Origin: an uncultured Bacilli bacterium
Lineage (GTDB): Bacteria; Bacillota_I; Bacilli_A; RF39; UBA660
Assembly: GCA_947589435.1 (NCBI GenBank)
Contig: CANQBI010000015.1
Location: 1-40,320 of the forward strand
Length of the DNA: 40,320 nt
Reading direction: 5' to 3'
Numbering within the stretch: the first letter of the stretch is position 1; every line of letters begins with the position of its first letter. Positions 8,822-16,398 of this stretch are shown in pieces. The notes beneath the pieces were generated by a model. That model was given only the letters and a program-made list of their open reading frames with translations, was not told the origin of the DNA and searched no databases. The position numbers were made by a program, and so were the translations under genes.

Positions 8822-9848
8822 AATCTGTTGTACTTTGTAAGGCTTGATTTGTTAAGTTATTTAAATAGATACCATATTGTCTATTTAAATTATCATCAAT
8901 TATTTTTAAGTTATAGTCTTTACGATAATTCTTCATTGAATCAACAGAGATAGTACTAGTATTTTGAATTTTTTCACTAGCTAATTTTTCAATGATTTCA
9001 TCTTTTAAATCTTCTAGAGATGATTTATCTCTGGAAGCATTACGATAAATTACATGATAACCAAGTTCAGTTGTAATAACATCTTTACTATATTCACCAT
9101 TCTTTAGTTTATAAGCTGCATCTAATAATTCATCATATTCTTTACTTAAATCATTATAGTTAATATATCCTAAATTACCATTATCATCTTTAGTGGCGTC
9201 ATCATCAGAATATTCTTTAACTAAACTTTTGAATGTTTCAAGTTTATTGTCTTCTTCATCAAGTTTTTTAATAACTTCTTTAGCTTTATCCTTCGCTTTA
9301 TTTTCCGCTTCTTTCTTTTCATCAGAAGTCATGCTATCAGTAGCATCTGATGTAATTAAAATATGATAAATTTCCACATCTTCTTTAGCTTTTTCATTAT
9401 AGTAATCTTCAACTTCTTTATCCGTAACTAAGCTTTTGGCATATTCTTCTAAAGCATGAGATTGCATAAAACTTAAATATAAATATTCTTTATAAGCATC
9501 AATACTAGAATAATTAGTTCTTTGTCTTATATCATTTAAGAAATCTTCTTCACTACCATAAGCATTAACATAAGCTTCAATGTAGTTGTCGGCATTCTTT
9601 TTAGCTTCTTCAATATAATCATCATATTCTTTTTCTAAGATATATGTATCAATTAATTTTAAAGTCGCTTCAAGACCAAAATTATTTTTTAATTCATCAT
9701 ATAATTCTTCCGCACTAATCTTGTGTTCTTCTTTTCCTTTCGTAAATGTTACAACTGCTTCCTCTCCATTTTGTAAAGTGGGTATTTTACCACAACCACA
9801 AAGGGTAAGAAGACAAATCAAACTTAATAAAATAAATTTTTTCATCAT
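8820..9848 (-). CDS. prsA: PrsA-like lipoprotein foldase (parvulin peptidyl-prolyl isomerase)
   Basis: PrsA-type lipoproteins help secreted proteins fold on the outer face of the membrane. The N-terminus is a lipoprotein signal, KKFILLSLICLLTLCGCGK, with Cys about 18-20 as the lipidation site. A helical chaperone region (about 50-150) precedes a parvulin domain (about 155-275) with the IYHILI strand, DDDATKDDNGNLGYI and TELGYHVIYR. Length (342 aa) is typical. Its own promoter faces away from the preceding genes. It is a likely helper for the many surface proteins in this window. Confidence 0.88.
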   Translation of the reverse strand: MMKKFILLSLICLLTLCGCGKIPTLQNGEEAVVTFTKGKEEHKISAEELYDELKNNFGLEATLKLIDTYILEKEYDDYIEEAKKNADNYIEAYVNAYGSEEDFLNDIRQRTNYSSIDAYKEYLYLSFMQSHALEEYAKSLVTDKEVEDYYNEKAKEDVEIYHILITSDATDSMTSDEKKEAENKAKDKAKEVIKKLDEEDNKLETFKSLVKEYSDDDATKDDNGNLGYINYNDLSKEYDELLDAAYKLKNGEYSKDVITTELGYHVIYRNASRDKSSLEDLKDEIIEKLASEKIQNTSTISVDSMKNYRKDYNLKIIDDNLNRQYGIYLNNLTNQALQSTTD

Positions 9849-9869
9849 TTTCTTCCTTTCTTAATATTT

Positions 9870-9898
9870 ATTATACACTTATAAATGTAAATTTACAA
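9870..9898 (-). promoter_or_regulatory. prsA-like gene promoter
   Basis: On the minus strand: TTGTAA (9898-9893), 17 bp, TATAAT (9875-9870), followed by an AAAGGAAG ribosome site. Confidence 0.65.
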
Positions 9899-9912
9899 TA
9901 AATTAAGCACTC

Positions 9913-9943
9913 ACACTTTAAGATATTTCCCATAAATTATAAT
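9913..9943 (+). promoter_or_regulatory. promoter region of the small membrane-protein pair
   Basis: TATAAT lies at 9938-9943 but no good sigma-A -35 is at 17 bp. The same place reads AC, 16 bp, CATAAATTA (9931-9939), which resembles the mother-cell sporulation sigma (E/K) pattern. Which sigma factor is used cannot be decided from sequence. Confidence 0.35.
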
Positions 9944-9969
9944 GAATAGACATAAAGGAGGAGTGAATT

Positions 9970-10056
9970 ATGAACTGTGGAAATAACGGAATTGGCGCTG
10001 CTATTATTTTAGTATTATTTATTCTACTTATTATAATCGTAGGAGCTTATATTTAA
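9970..10056 (+). CDS. YjcZ-like small membrane protein
   Basis: A 28-residue ORF, MNCGNNGIGA followed by a single hydrophobic helix (AIILVLFILLIIIVGAYI), behind a perfect AAGGAGG (9955-9962). The short Gly/Cys/Asn head, then a Val/Leu/Ile helix, matches the pattern of the YjcZ/CotI-like sporulation-associated small proteins of Bacilli. The resemblance is by eye and the function is unknown even in the family. It is followed 12 bp later by a second protein of the same layout. Confidence 0.7.
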   Translation: MNCGNNGIGAAIILVLFILLIIIVGAYI

Positions 10057-10068
10057 AGGAGGTAATTT

Positions 10069-10200
10069 ATGGCTTGTTCACATAGTGGTTCTTGTAACCA
10101 AAATAACAATAATACAAATAATGCTTACAACTACTTTTTTATAGTAATCGTACTTTATATATTACTTGCTATAATTATTGGTGGAAGTTTTATTTTTTAA
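10069..10200 (+). CDS. small Cys/Asn-rich membrane protein
   Basis: A 43-residue ORF with head MACSHSGSCNQNNNN, a short linker and one membrane helix (YFFIVIVLYILLAIIIGG). AAAGGAGG precedes the ATG. It has the same layout as the 28-residue neighbour, so the two are probably a co-transcribed pair of YjcZ-like proteins. A hairpin with a T run follows the stop codon directly. Confidence 0.7.
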   Translation: MACSHSGSCNQNNNNTNNAYNYFFIVIVLYILLAIIIGGSFIF

Positions 10201-10203
10201 AGA

Positions 10204-10223
10204 AGGGCCTTGGCTCTTTTTTT
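10204..10223 (+). terminator. terminator of the small-protein pair
   Basis: AGGGC-CTTG-GCTCT hairpin followed by seven T. It also touches the stop codon of the converging XRE gene. Confidence 0.65.
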
Positions 10224-10449
10224 AATGCTTCATTATGGACTTGGGGTAGGGGACTCTTACATCAGTTCTATAAAGAATATAGTCAACAGAGACATTATAA
10301 AAGTCCGCAAGTCTTTCTAAATAATAAATGGGTATTGTTCTTTTACCTCTTTCATATTCGGAGTATTGTTGTTGCTTAATATGTAAAACCCTTGCTACAT
10401 CTTTTTGCAGTAAATCCTTATCATTTCTAATTTCTTTTAATCTATCCAT
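10222..10449 (-). CDS. XRE-family HTH regulator
   Basis: A 75-residue stand-alone Cro/CI-type helix-turn-helix protein: RLKEIRNDKDLLQKDVARVL, then the recognition helix region in KQQQYSEYERGKRTIP and YYLERLADFYNVSVDYIL. The frame opens earlier at TTG/GTG/ATG codons (from 10461), but GGTGATG before the ATG at 10449 favours the shorter form. It is the first of two minus-strand XRE genes lying next to the surface-protein cassette that starts at 10914; control of that cassette is possible but not shown. Confidence 0.85.
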   Translation of the reverse strand: MDRLKEIRNDKDLLQKDVARVLHIKQQQYSEYERGKRTIPIYYLERLADFYNVSVDYILYRTDVRVPYPKSIMKH

Positions 10450-10470
10450 TTTCATCACCAATGAAAAGAA

Positions 10471-10499
10471 TAAAAAAAATTAAGTGATTTTTCACTTAA
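10471..10499 (-). terminator. terminator of the distal XRE gene
   Basis: On the minus strand, TTAAGTGA-aaaa-TCACTTAA is a perfect 8-bp stem followed by a run of seven to eight T. Confidence 0.8.
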
Positions 10500-10518
10500 C
10501 TAGATATTTAATTATTTT

Positions 10519-10725
10519 TTATTTATCTTTTTTAATTGTTTTTTTAACTTCTTTAACGATTTCCTCATCGCTTAAATTTAAAGCCGTAACTATTTTAGCA
10601 AAGGTATCTAAAAGAGGCATATTCAAATCATTTTCTATTCTAAAGATAGTCTTTCGATCTAAATTAGTCAGTTTTTCTAAATCTTCTTGGGATATATTTT
10701 TTCTTTGGCGATATTCTTTTAACAT
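10519..10725 (-). CDS. XRE-family HTH regulator
   Basis: A 68-residue single-domain HTH protein: MLKEYRQRKNISQEDLEKLT, recognition segment LDRKTIFRIENDLNMP, and a C-terminal Lys-rich tail. The frame extends upstream to 10767, but AGGAAGTGG (10732-10740 on the minus strand) sits about six bases before the ATG at 10725, so that start is used. It is transcribed divergently from the surface cassette; the 190-bp shared region carries a consensus promoter flanked by short TGTCCC/TGCCTC/TGCCCC motifs that might be operator sites. Confidence 0.85.
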   Translation of the reverse strand: MLKEYRQRKNISQEDLEKLTNLDRKTIFRIENDLNMPLLDTFAKIVTALNLSDEEIVKEVKKTIKKDK

Positions 10726-10774
10726 TTTAAGCCACTTCCTAATGTAATTGTACCAAGCATGTCCCAATTTTACA

Positions 10775-10803
10775 TTGACAAGTATGCCTCATAAAGTTAT
10801 AAT
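10775..10803 (+). promoter_or_regulatory. consensus promoter of surface cassette 1
   Basis: TTGACA (10775-10780), 17 bp, TATAAT (10798-10803): a full consensus match. The leader to the first gene is about 105 nt. Confidence 0.8.
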
Positions 10804-10875
10804 ATTAATAGGACAATAATGCCCCATATATATTATAAATCATTTTATTAATTATTAGAATATTTTTATTTAGAT

Positions 10876-10895
10876 TTGCATTTCGGCATATGCAA
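10876..10895 (+). other. leader hairpin before cassette 1
   Basis: TTGCAT (10876-10881) and ATGCAA (10890-10895) form a stem-loop shortly before the AAAGGAGG ribosome site and may affect translation or mRNA stability. Confidence 0.35.
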
Positions 10896-10913
10896 CATAA
10901 AAAGGAGGTATAA

Positions 10914-11618
10914 ATGATAAAAGAAAGATTAAAAAAATTGTTAAATATAAAAGTTATATATTTTGTTATATGTGTTTTTGTCATAACTTTATTTATATGT
11001 TTAAAAAATACTCATGCTTATTATAATTATGAAACTGGACCTGTGCCAATCTTTACTGGAAAAGTAGGGAACTTTGCTGGTAAAGGAGATACTTCTCCTT
11101 TAACTGATAGAACTACTGATGTTAATCTAATGTTTTATGTTCAAGATGTAACTAATCCTAAAAATTATACTATTATGGAAGGAACACCAGCATTAGTATC
11201 AGGATATGTGGTTAATGATAAAAAGAGTAATTGCATTCCCACAAGTGGAACTTATACAATGCATGAAGATAAAGTATATTCTATAGCAAGTGATGGACTT
11301 GTAACTGTAGAAGTATCCCAAAATAGCCCCAATCAAGTAGTATGTCGAATATATTATGATTATGGAAAAGATTTAACCCAAGATGATGTAATAGTATTTG
11401 CTTTAATTGAAGATGACTTAGGAATGGTAATAAAAAATAATAAACATTATACAATGACAGAAGATATACCAACAAGTGGTTATACATATGACAGTACTAT
11501 ATCAAATTGTAATACCGAAAATAATGTTAAAACAACGATAAGTTATGATACAAGTAAAGGCTTTTCATTTGAAACAGATGGACCAAATATATGTTATGCA
11601 TATTTTAATAAAAATTAA
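10914..11618 (+). CDS. surface protein with N-terminal membrane anchor, cassette 1 gene A
   Basis: A 234-residue protein with a short basic N-terminus, one membrane helix (about 13-30), then HAYYNYETGPVPIFTGKVGNFAG, a segment nearly repeated in the paralog at 23.6-24.2 kb. The exported part contains two similar modules each with two Cys (SNC...VVCRIYYDY at about 100-150; SNC...NICYAYF at about 190-232), probably disulfide-stabilised beta domains. Family not recognised. It lies 14 bp before a larger surface protein with a related two-Cys module, and the pair recurs later, so the two products probably act together at the cell surface. The start follows AAAGGAGG. Confidence 0.8.
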   Translation: MIKERLKKLLNIKVIYFVICVFVITLFICLKNTHAYYNYETGPVPIFTGKVGNFAGKGDTSPLTDRTTDVNLMFYVQDVTNPKNYTIMEGTPALVSGYVVNDKKSNCIPTSGTYTMHEDKVYSIASDGLVTVEVSQNSPNQVVCRIYYDYGKDLTQDDVIVFALIEDDLGMVIKNNKHYTMTEDIPTSGYTYDSTISNCNTENNVKTTISYDTSKGFSFETDGPNICYAYFNKN

Positions 11619-11632
11619 GGAGTTGAAAATAT

Positions 11633-12838
11633 ATGAAAAAGAAAGTATTTAATGTAATATTAATAATATTAACAATAGGAATGATATATGAAGGCTATAG
11701 TTATTTTAATACAAATCCAAATACAAAGGTCTTAGAAGATATCAAAACAGTAGATGTATTAAATAATAAAGATAAAACACTATCCATAAAAGTTCAAAGC
11801 GGAGGAGAAAATGACTTTGAGTGGTATGAACCAGAAGATAGAAGTAAGTGGCCTGATAAAGCACAATATACATATGTAGGGACAAAATGTGAAGATGCAA
11901 GTGGAGCAGATGTAGGAGATACAAAACCATATGTAACATTTAACGAAAACACATATACAGCGACAATAACAACTAAAAAGACAATATACTGTACATTATA
12001 CTTTGGAAAAGGAAGGCCAGCATTAGAAGTGTTAGATGCTCAAGGTGGGCAATATTATGGCGGAGGTAAGCAAGGAAGTAGAACAGCAGTCCAAGGATTA
12101 TATAGATTTAAAGGAACAAAAGATCAAGTAACAAATAACTTCATATGTATAGGAGGTTCATTAAATCCAGATAAATGTGGAACAGAGTCAAGTAATAAAT
12201 ACTTATATAGAATAATAGGAATAACAGACGGAACAGAAGCAAGCACCCTTGGCTTAGAAGCAGGCATGTTAAAAGTAATAAAGGTAATACCATCAAGCAC
12301 ACAGCAAGCTTGGTCAACTAATTATACATATGATATAGATTGGGATAATGGAAATAATACAGTAAGAGTATCAATAAACGGAAGTGGTTTTTATAATGAC
12401 CTAGAAGTTGGAATACAAAATATAATCCCGGCAGTAAATTGGTGGAAAGGGAAAAAAACAGGAAACGCTAGTGGTGCAGAAACAAAGACAAAAACAACAG
12501 GACAATATCAAATAGGGTTAATGTATCAAAGTGACTATTATAACTCATGGACATATGCAACAAACACCAATAGTTGGCTTCATATAACCAACACAATGAG
12601 TGGAAAAGTAGATACATATAAAAATACCTGGGAATGGACCATGACTTGGTATGGCCTCGATGGTGGGGGTAACCGTGCGTGGCCTGTGCGTTCAGATGGA
12701 GCCTTGGAGACGTACAATGGCGTTACGGTTGGGGGAAATGCTGTTCGCCCAGTCTTCTATCTACCATCCACAACAGGACTAGTAGGTAGTGGATCAGAAT
12801 CTAGTCCATACGTAATAACAAATTTACCAACTACTTAA
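11633..12838 (+). CDS. surface protein with C-terminal variable patch, cassette 1 gene B
   Basis: A 401-residue membrane-anchored protein: N-terminal helix (about 5-24), one two-Cys module (TYVGTKC...IYCTLYFGKG, about 82-125), then a conserved body (YYGGG, FKGTKDQVTNNFICIGG, YRIIG, KVIPSS) and a C-terminal domain ending VRPVFYLPS. The last part resembles DUF6273/C-type-lectin-like folds that end in a VRPV strand; this assignment is by eye. Residues about 338-370 are encoded by a roughly 60% G+C stretch in an otherwise A+T-rich gene and differ sharply from the paralog at 24.2-25.4 kb while both flanks match. That is expected of a targeted-diversification site. Start supported by AAGGAG. Confidence 0.8.
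   Translation: MKKKVFNVILIILTIGMIYEGYSYFNTNPNTKVLEDIKTVDVLNNKDKTLSIKVQSGGENDFEWYEPEDRSKWPDKAQYTYVGTKCEDASGADVGDTKPYVTFNENTYTATITTKKTIYCTLYFGKGRPALEVLDAQGGQYYGGGKQGSRTAVQGLYRFKGTKDQVTNNFICIGGSLNPDKCGTESSNKYLYRIIGITDGTEASTLGLEAGMLKVIKVIPSSTQQAWSTNYTYDIDWDNGNNTVRVSINGSGFYNDLEVGIQNIIPAVNWWKGKKTGNASGAETKTKTTGQYQIGLMYQSDYYNSWTYATNTNSWLHITNTMSGKVDTYKNTWEWTMTWYGLDGGGNRAWPVRSDGALETYNGVTVGGNAVRPVFYLPSTTGLVGSGSESSPYVITNLPTT
12646..12742 (+). other. candidate variable region 1 (DGR-like target)
   Basis: A G+C-rich core flanked by sequence shared with the paralog: GAATGGACCATGACT upstream and GTTCGCCCAGT, TTCTATCTACCATCC downstream. Codons such as GCG, CGT, GGC and CTC are rare elsewhere in this gene. 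The paralog core differs in length and in most surface-residue codons but keeps GCG TGG, GTG and TTG anchors. Confidence 0.55.
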
Positions 12839-12855
12839 AATTATTATAAATAATA

Positions 12856-12930
12856 GACAAAGTTCGACAGGAATGTCGAATTTTGTCATAATATTAGAAG
12901 TTTTGACATGTTTTGTCGAACGACTTGACT
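12856..12930 (+). repeat. palindromic intergenic element, copy 1
   Basis: GACAAAGTTCGACA (12856-12869) and TGTCGAATTTTGTC (12874-12887) are 14-bp inverted arms with one mismatch. A third related half-site follows (TTTTGTCGAACG). About 75 bp recur after cassette 2 (25551-25626). Confidence 0.8.
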
Positions 12931-12952
12931 TAGGAAAAAATATATATAAAAT
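12925..12952 (+). promoter_or_regulatory. probable promoter of the type I toxin mRNA
   Basis: TTGACT (12925-12930), 16 bp, TAAAAT (12947-12952). The expected 5' end (about 12959) coincides with a stem-loop CGAGAT-gggaa-ATCTCG (12961-12977), as is common for type I toxin mRNAs. Confidence 0.55.
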
Positions 12953-13033
12953 ATAGTCTTCGAGATGGGAAATCTCGCCTACTTTTCATGGGGGTTTTGA
13001 AAAAAATCTTTTTTGGAGAGGATGGTGGTATTT

Positions 13034-13144
13034 ATGAATGTAATAGTAGAAATATTATTTAAGTTCATATCTTTGATTATAGACATCTTGTTTAAACACA
13101 AAAAAAGAGCTACATCAATCCGGATAGATATTCGGATTAAGTAG
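13034..13144 (+). CDS. candidate type I toxin, small hydrophobic peptide
   Basis: A 36-residue peptide: MNVIVEILFKFISLIIDILF forms a membrane helix and HKKRATSIRIDIRIK a basic tail, the usual layout of Fst/TxpA-like membrane toxins. The mRNA leader has a 5' stem-loop, an A6/T6 hairpin just before the GGAGAGG ribosome site that could mask it, and a 3' end overlapped by an antisense RNA with its own promoter and terminator. I did not match the peptide to a named family; the type I assignment rests on the combined architecture. Confidence 0.65.
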   Translation: MNVIVEILFKFISLIIDILFKHKKRATSIRIDIRIK

Positions 13145-13181
13145 CAAATACCAACTATAGGTGATGGTAACCCATCTCCAT
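13100..13181 (-). ncRNA. candidate antisense antitoxin RNA
   Basis: Initiation near 13181 from a strong minus-strand promoter gives an RNA of about 80 nt. It ends in a two-part stem, GCTAC/GTAGC plus AATCCG/CGGATT (13109-13145), followed by seven U. It overlaps the 3' end of the toxin frame by about 45 nt. Its ACCATCACCT segment is also partly complementary to AGGATGGT at the toxin ribosome site, through a short direct repeat, a design seen in Fst-type par loci. Confidence 0.65.
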
Positions 13182-13187
13182 ATTTAG

Positions 13188-13216
13188 ATTATACCAAAAG
13201 TAGCGATTTTATGCAA
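13188..13216 (-). promoter_or_regulatory. promoter of the antisense RNA
   Basis: On the minus strand TTGCAT (13216-13211), 17 bp, TATAAT (13193-13188). Confidence 0.75.
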
Positions 13217-13253
13217 TAATCTCTACTTTTTTAAATTAATCATTCTTTTCATA

Positions 13254-13282
13254 TTGACATCACTTTTTAAAAATAATAAAAT
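13254..13282 (+). promoter_or_regulatory. promoter of the repeated-domain gene pair
   Basis: TTGACA (13254-13259), 17 bp, TAAAAT (13277-13282), then AGGTGG (13308-13313) before the ATG at 13320. Confidence 0.7.
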
Positions 13283-13319
13283 AAAACCTAAATTGTGAGT
13301 GAAGTATAGGTGGTAAAAA

Positions 13320-15404
13320 ATGCAAAATATAACAAAGGAAGAAAAAGAATACATAAACAGTTTATTAGAGATCTCTAAAGAAATTAAAAAGTTATATGAT
13401 GCAATATTACCATTTGTTAAAAAGAAAAGTATTTTAAAAGATGAATTTAAAGAATTAATTAAAAAGTTAGAAAATGCTATAAGTAAAGAAACTAAAATAT
13501 ATGATAGTATTTTAAAAAATCCTACTTGTATTAATGGAATTTTATATGCTATAAATGGTTTAGAAGAAAATGATGTTGTTAATAATGATTTAGTTAGTGA
13601 AATTTCTTTATATAAAGATAGTAGGGAAGAAGATTTAATTAAAAGAAGAATAACTAATCGTTTAGTAGCGATGATGTTTAAAAATACCGATATGGTATTA
13701 AAAAGTGATGATGCGATGGACATAAGTAGCTTAAAGATAAATAGTCATATTACGGATGATTTTATTAGTACCATTACTTATATATTAGATAGTTATATTA
13801 AAGATGATAATTATAAAAATATTCATGCTGATTTAGAAACTATTTTATTTAATATTATCTTTATGCATAAGAATGTGGAAGTAAGTAAAGTTTATTTTAA
13901 ATTTGCTCCATCTGATAAATTGTTTTGGGATGCTCCTTACTTAAGACTATGGTGTGATGTTAGCAAAGAAGACTATGAAGAATTATGCAGAGAAATGGGG
14001 AATAATATTTTTGATGAAGTCTTCTATGATTTAATTAGCACGGATGATTCAGAACTAGAAGATCATGATACTCTAGTGGATTATACTTTAAAAGAAGCTA
14101 TATCAAGAAGTGCCTTACTATTCTTAAGTGAAGAAGAAGTAAAAGAAATTCACGATAATATCAAGTTAGAAGTGTTTAATGAAGATATTGTGGTGGAAGG
14201 GGAAAAATACACGGATATTGTGGATAGAGCCAGAAGAAGAAAAGAAAAAGTATTTGACTGTTATAAGATAGATAAAACTAAAATAAAATTTACGCAAGAA
14301 GAGTTTTTAGCATCTGAAGAAGAACCTAAATTAAATTTAACTAATGAAGATTATCAAAATTTAGAAAATTTATTTAAAATAACGAAAGATATTAAAGATG
14401 TCTATACTTATTTAACTAAGTTAGAAAGTAATAATGAAAAGAATAGTGAAAACTTTTCTTTAGGAGTTAAAAAACTTCAAAATTTACTTATCTTAGAAGA
14501 TAAAATATATGATGTAATTAGTGAAGATATTAATGTGGTATCGGATATGCTTTATTATATTTTAAATAATGATGTTTATAGTATTGAAAATGTTTTTTTG
14601 AGTATTAAAGATAGTGAAGAAGATGAACTTATTAAAGATAGAATTATCTATCGTCTTAATTATCTAGTAAGTACGATGGAAATATCTGATGAAGATATGG
14701 AAGAGTTTGTTAATTCAACCTTAGAAGAAGCCGGAGAAGAGATTGAAGATGAAGACTATGAAGAATTATCGGAAGAAGAAATAGAATACTATAGTAATCT
14801 AGCGGAAGAAGAAGTAAATGCCGGAGAACAAAAATTAATATTTGAAACTAAACTTAAATATTTATTATTTAAAGATGTTGTAAATACTACTCTTAGAATA
14901 TTAAAAGATTATTTAAAGGATAGTAAAATGGATGAAATAAAAGACATTTTATCGAGAATTAAATATGATATGTCTTTTGCCTTTGTAAATGTGGAAGATG
15001 ATTTAATTAAAGATAATTTTGTCATTCCGGATAATTTATTCATTAGTTCTAAATTATATTCTGATTTAAATAAAGGGGATATTGATGAGTATAATGATTT
15101 AAAAAGTTCTGTCGCGGGTAATATCTTATTCACTTTAATTGAGCCTTTACTTGACTTAATGGATGCAAATTTTCAAGAAAGTGAATGTTATGCCGAAGGT
15201 ATAATTATAGAAATTATGGTTAGAGCATCCCTTTTATTTGCGGGTGATGTAGTAACTCAATTATTCCATGAAGAATTATTCGGAGCCCTAACCAACATAA
15301 AAGAAGAAGGAGTGCAAAATTCCGAAGTTGAAACTTTCATTCAAAAAATATTTGAAAATAAAAAAGATGTAGAATTACCAATGACTTTAAGTTTAAAGAT
15401 ATAA
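13320..15404 (+). CDS. large helical protein with two copies of an unknown repeat
   Basis: I recognise no family. The 694-residue, very acidic protein has no signal peptide or membrane helix. Two homologous units can be seen, about 1-300 and 340-650. Each starts with a helical pair, contains a block of the form DS.E(E/D)(E/D)LIK.RI..RL (about 100-116 and 435-451), a YIKD/YLKD...DI...L segment and a late AISRSALLFL or IMVRASLLFA helix. A third unit is the separate protein encoded 19 bp downstream. A Glu/Asp-rich loop (about 470-500) interrupts unit two. The gene pair probably forms an operon; a cytoplasmic scaffold role would be speculation. Confidence 0.8.
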   Translation: MQNITKEEKEYINSLLEISKEIKKLYDAILPFVKKKSILKDEFKELIKKLENAISKETKIYDSILKNPTCINGILYAINGLEENDVVNNDLVSEISLYKDSREEDLIKRRITNRLVAMMFKNTDMVLKSDDAMDISSLKINSHITDDFISTITYILDSYIKDDNYKNIHADLETILFNIIFMHKNVEVSKVYFKFAPSDKLFWDAPYLRLWCDVSKEDYEELCREMGNNIFDEVFYDLISTDDSELEDHDTLVDYTLKEAISRSALLFLSEEEVKEIHDNIKLEVFNEDIVVEGEKYTDIVDRARRRKEKVFDCYKIDKTKIKFTQEEFLASEEEPKLNLTNEDYQNLENLFKITKDIKDVYTYLTKLESNNEKNSENFSLGVKKLQNLLILEDKIYDVISEDINVVSDMLYYILNNDVYSIENVFLSIKDSEEDELIKDRIIYRLNYLVSTMEISDEDMEEFVNSTLEEAGEEIEDEDYEELSEEEIEYYSNLAEEEVNAGEQKLIFETKLKYLLFKDVVNTTLRILKDYLKDSKMDEIKDILSRIKYDMSFAFVNVEDDLIKDNFVIPDNLFISSKLYSDLNKGDIDEYNDLKSSVAGNILFTLIEPLLDLMDANFQESECYAEGIIIEIMVRASLLFAGDVVTQLFHEELFGALTNIKEEGVQNSEVETFIQKIFENKKDVELPMTLSLKI

Positions 15405-15423
15405 TATCAAGGATGTGATTAAT

Positions 15424-16377
15424 TTGTTAAATAAAAATATAGAAGAAGATTTTAAGGTTTTAATGGTTGTAACTTCTTCGCTTTTAGAAACGATGGAAGA
15501 TTTAAAAGTTTTAGAAATAGAGGGTAAAAAAGATACCCAAGAATATGAAAGTAAAATTAATTCTTTAAAATCTACCAAAGAATTAGAAATAAGTATTTAT
15601 GAAAGAATACCTAATGATGTAAAAGTTATTAAAGAACTAGAAAGTATGCTTAAAATTAAAACTTATGATGATGCTAGTATGATGATGCAAGAAGAATTAA
15701 ATGATTTATTAAGTAAAGATAAAGATACTTTAATTAGAAGAAGAATATATAATAACTTAAGAAAAAAATTAAGTAAAAACATTGATTTAAAAAATATTAC
15801 CATTATGGATTTTTTAGAAAACAAAGATTTATCTATTATTAGTAATACCACGAAAGTGGATATGTATAATACTATGCTTGCTATAATAGAGACTTATTTA
15901 AAAGATGAAGAATATAAAGATATTACCGAAAATCTAGTTGAGATAAAATACCATTTAGCTTTTATTTTGGAAGATATTTTTAATACTTTAATGGATAGTT
16001 ATTTTAATGTGGATAGTCATCCTTATTTAGAAAGTGATGCTTTAAGTGATTTATATGGAGTTTCCAAAGATATGTTAAATGTCATCAAAATGATTTTAGT
16101 TAAAGAAATTCTTACGAATAATACCATTTATGCTTTAAAAAGAAGTAAAGCATCCATTAATAATATTGATTATGTCTTTAGTGAAGCAGTTATAAGGATG
16201 TGTTTTTTATTCTTGGATGAAGAAAGAGGAGAAGAATTTAAAAATAGGGTAATGGAAGTAATTAATGATAATGGTTTAACTATTGATATGATTTTAGCCA
16301 AAAGAAAAATGGAAAGAATAATGAATTTAATAGAAAAAGATAAATTAATACCTGTAAAAATTAGCCTAAAAAAATAA
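15424..16377 (+). CDS. single-unit paralog of the repeated-domain protein
   Basis: A 317-residue helical, acidic protein carrying one unit of the repeat seen twice in the upstream gene: SKDKDTLIRRRIYNNL corresponds to the DSREEDLIKRRITNRL block, YLKDEEYKDI to the YIKDDNYKNI block, and EAVIRMCFLFL to the SALLFL helix. The frame opens at a GTG (15415), but AAGGATGTGA is too close to it and fits a TTG start at 15424. Co-transcribed with the upstream gene; terminated by a strong hairpin. Function unknown. Confidence 0.75.
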   Translation: MLNKNIEEDFKVLMVVTSSLLETMEDLKVLEIEGKKDTQEYESKINSLKSTKELEISIYERIPNDVKVIKELESMLKIKTYDDASMMMQEELNDLLSKDKDTLIRRRIYNNLRKKLSKNIDLKNITIMDFLENKDLSIISNTTKVDMYNTMLAIIETYLKDEEYKDITENLVEIKYHLAFILEDIFNTLMDSYFNVDSHPYLESDALSDLYGVSKDMLNVIKMILVKEILTNNTIYALKRSKASINNIDYVFSEAVIRMCFLFLDEERGEEFKNRVMEVINDNGLTIDMILAKRKMERIMNLIEKDKLIPVKISLKK

Positions 16378-16398
16378 ACTTGGATAATTCCAAGTTTT
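16376..16398. terminator. bidirectional terminator
   Basis: AAACTTGG-ataatt-CCAAGTTT, a perfect 8-bp stem with T and A runs outside, between converging genes; it overlaps the stop of the minus-strand capA-like gene. Confidence 0.8.

Noticed and set aside
10484-10747. 87-codon plus-strand frame
   Set aside because: Antisense to the XRE gene, which has a clear HTH motif and ribosome site.
11281-11487. Minus-strand frame rich in Leu, His and Tyr
   Set aside because: Antisense shadow of the surface gene at 10914; no ribosome site, and the composition is that of a reverse-read coding region. The same holds for similar frames at 11742, 24741, 35997, 36223 and 36805.
10200-13250. Prophage or integrative element around the XRE genes
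   Set aside because: No integrase, terminase, portal, relaxase or attachment-site pair seen; two HTH genes alone are not enough.
13223-13723. 166-codon minus-strand frame
   Set aside because: Lies opposite the start of the repeated-domain gene; hydrophobic only because it is antisense to Lys/Glu-rich codons, and it has no promoter or ribosome site.
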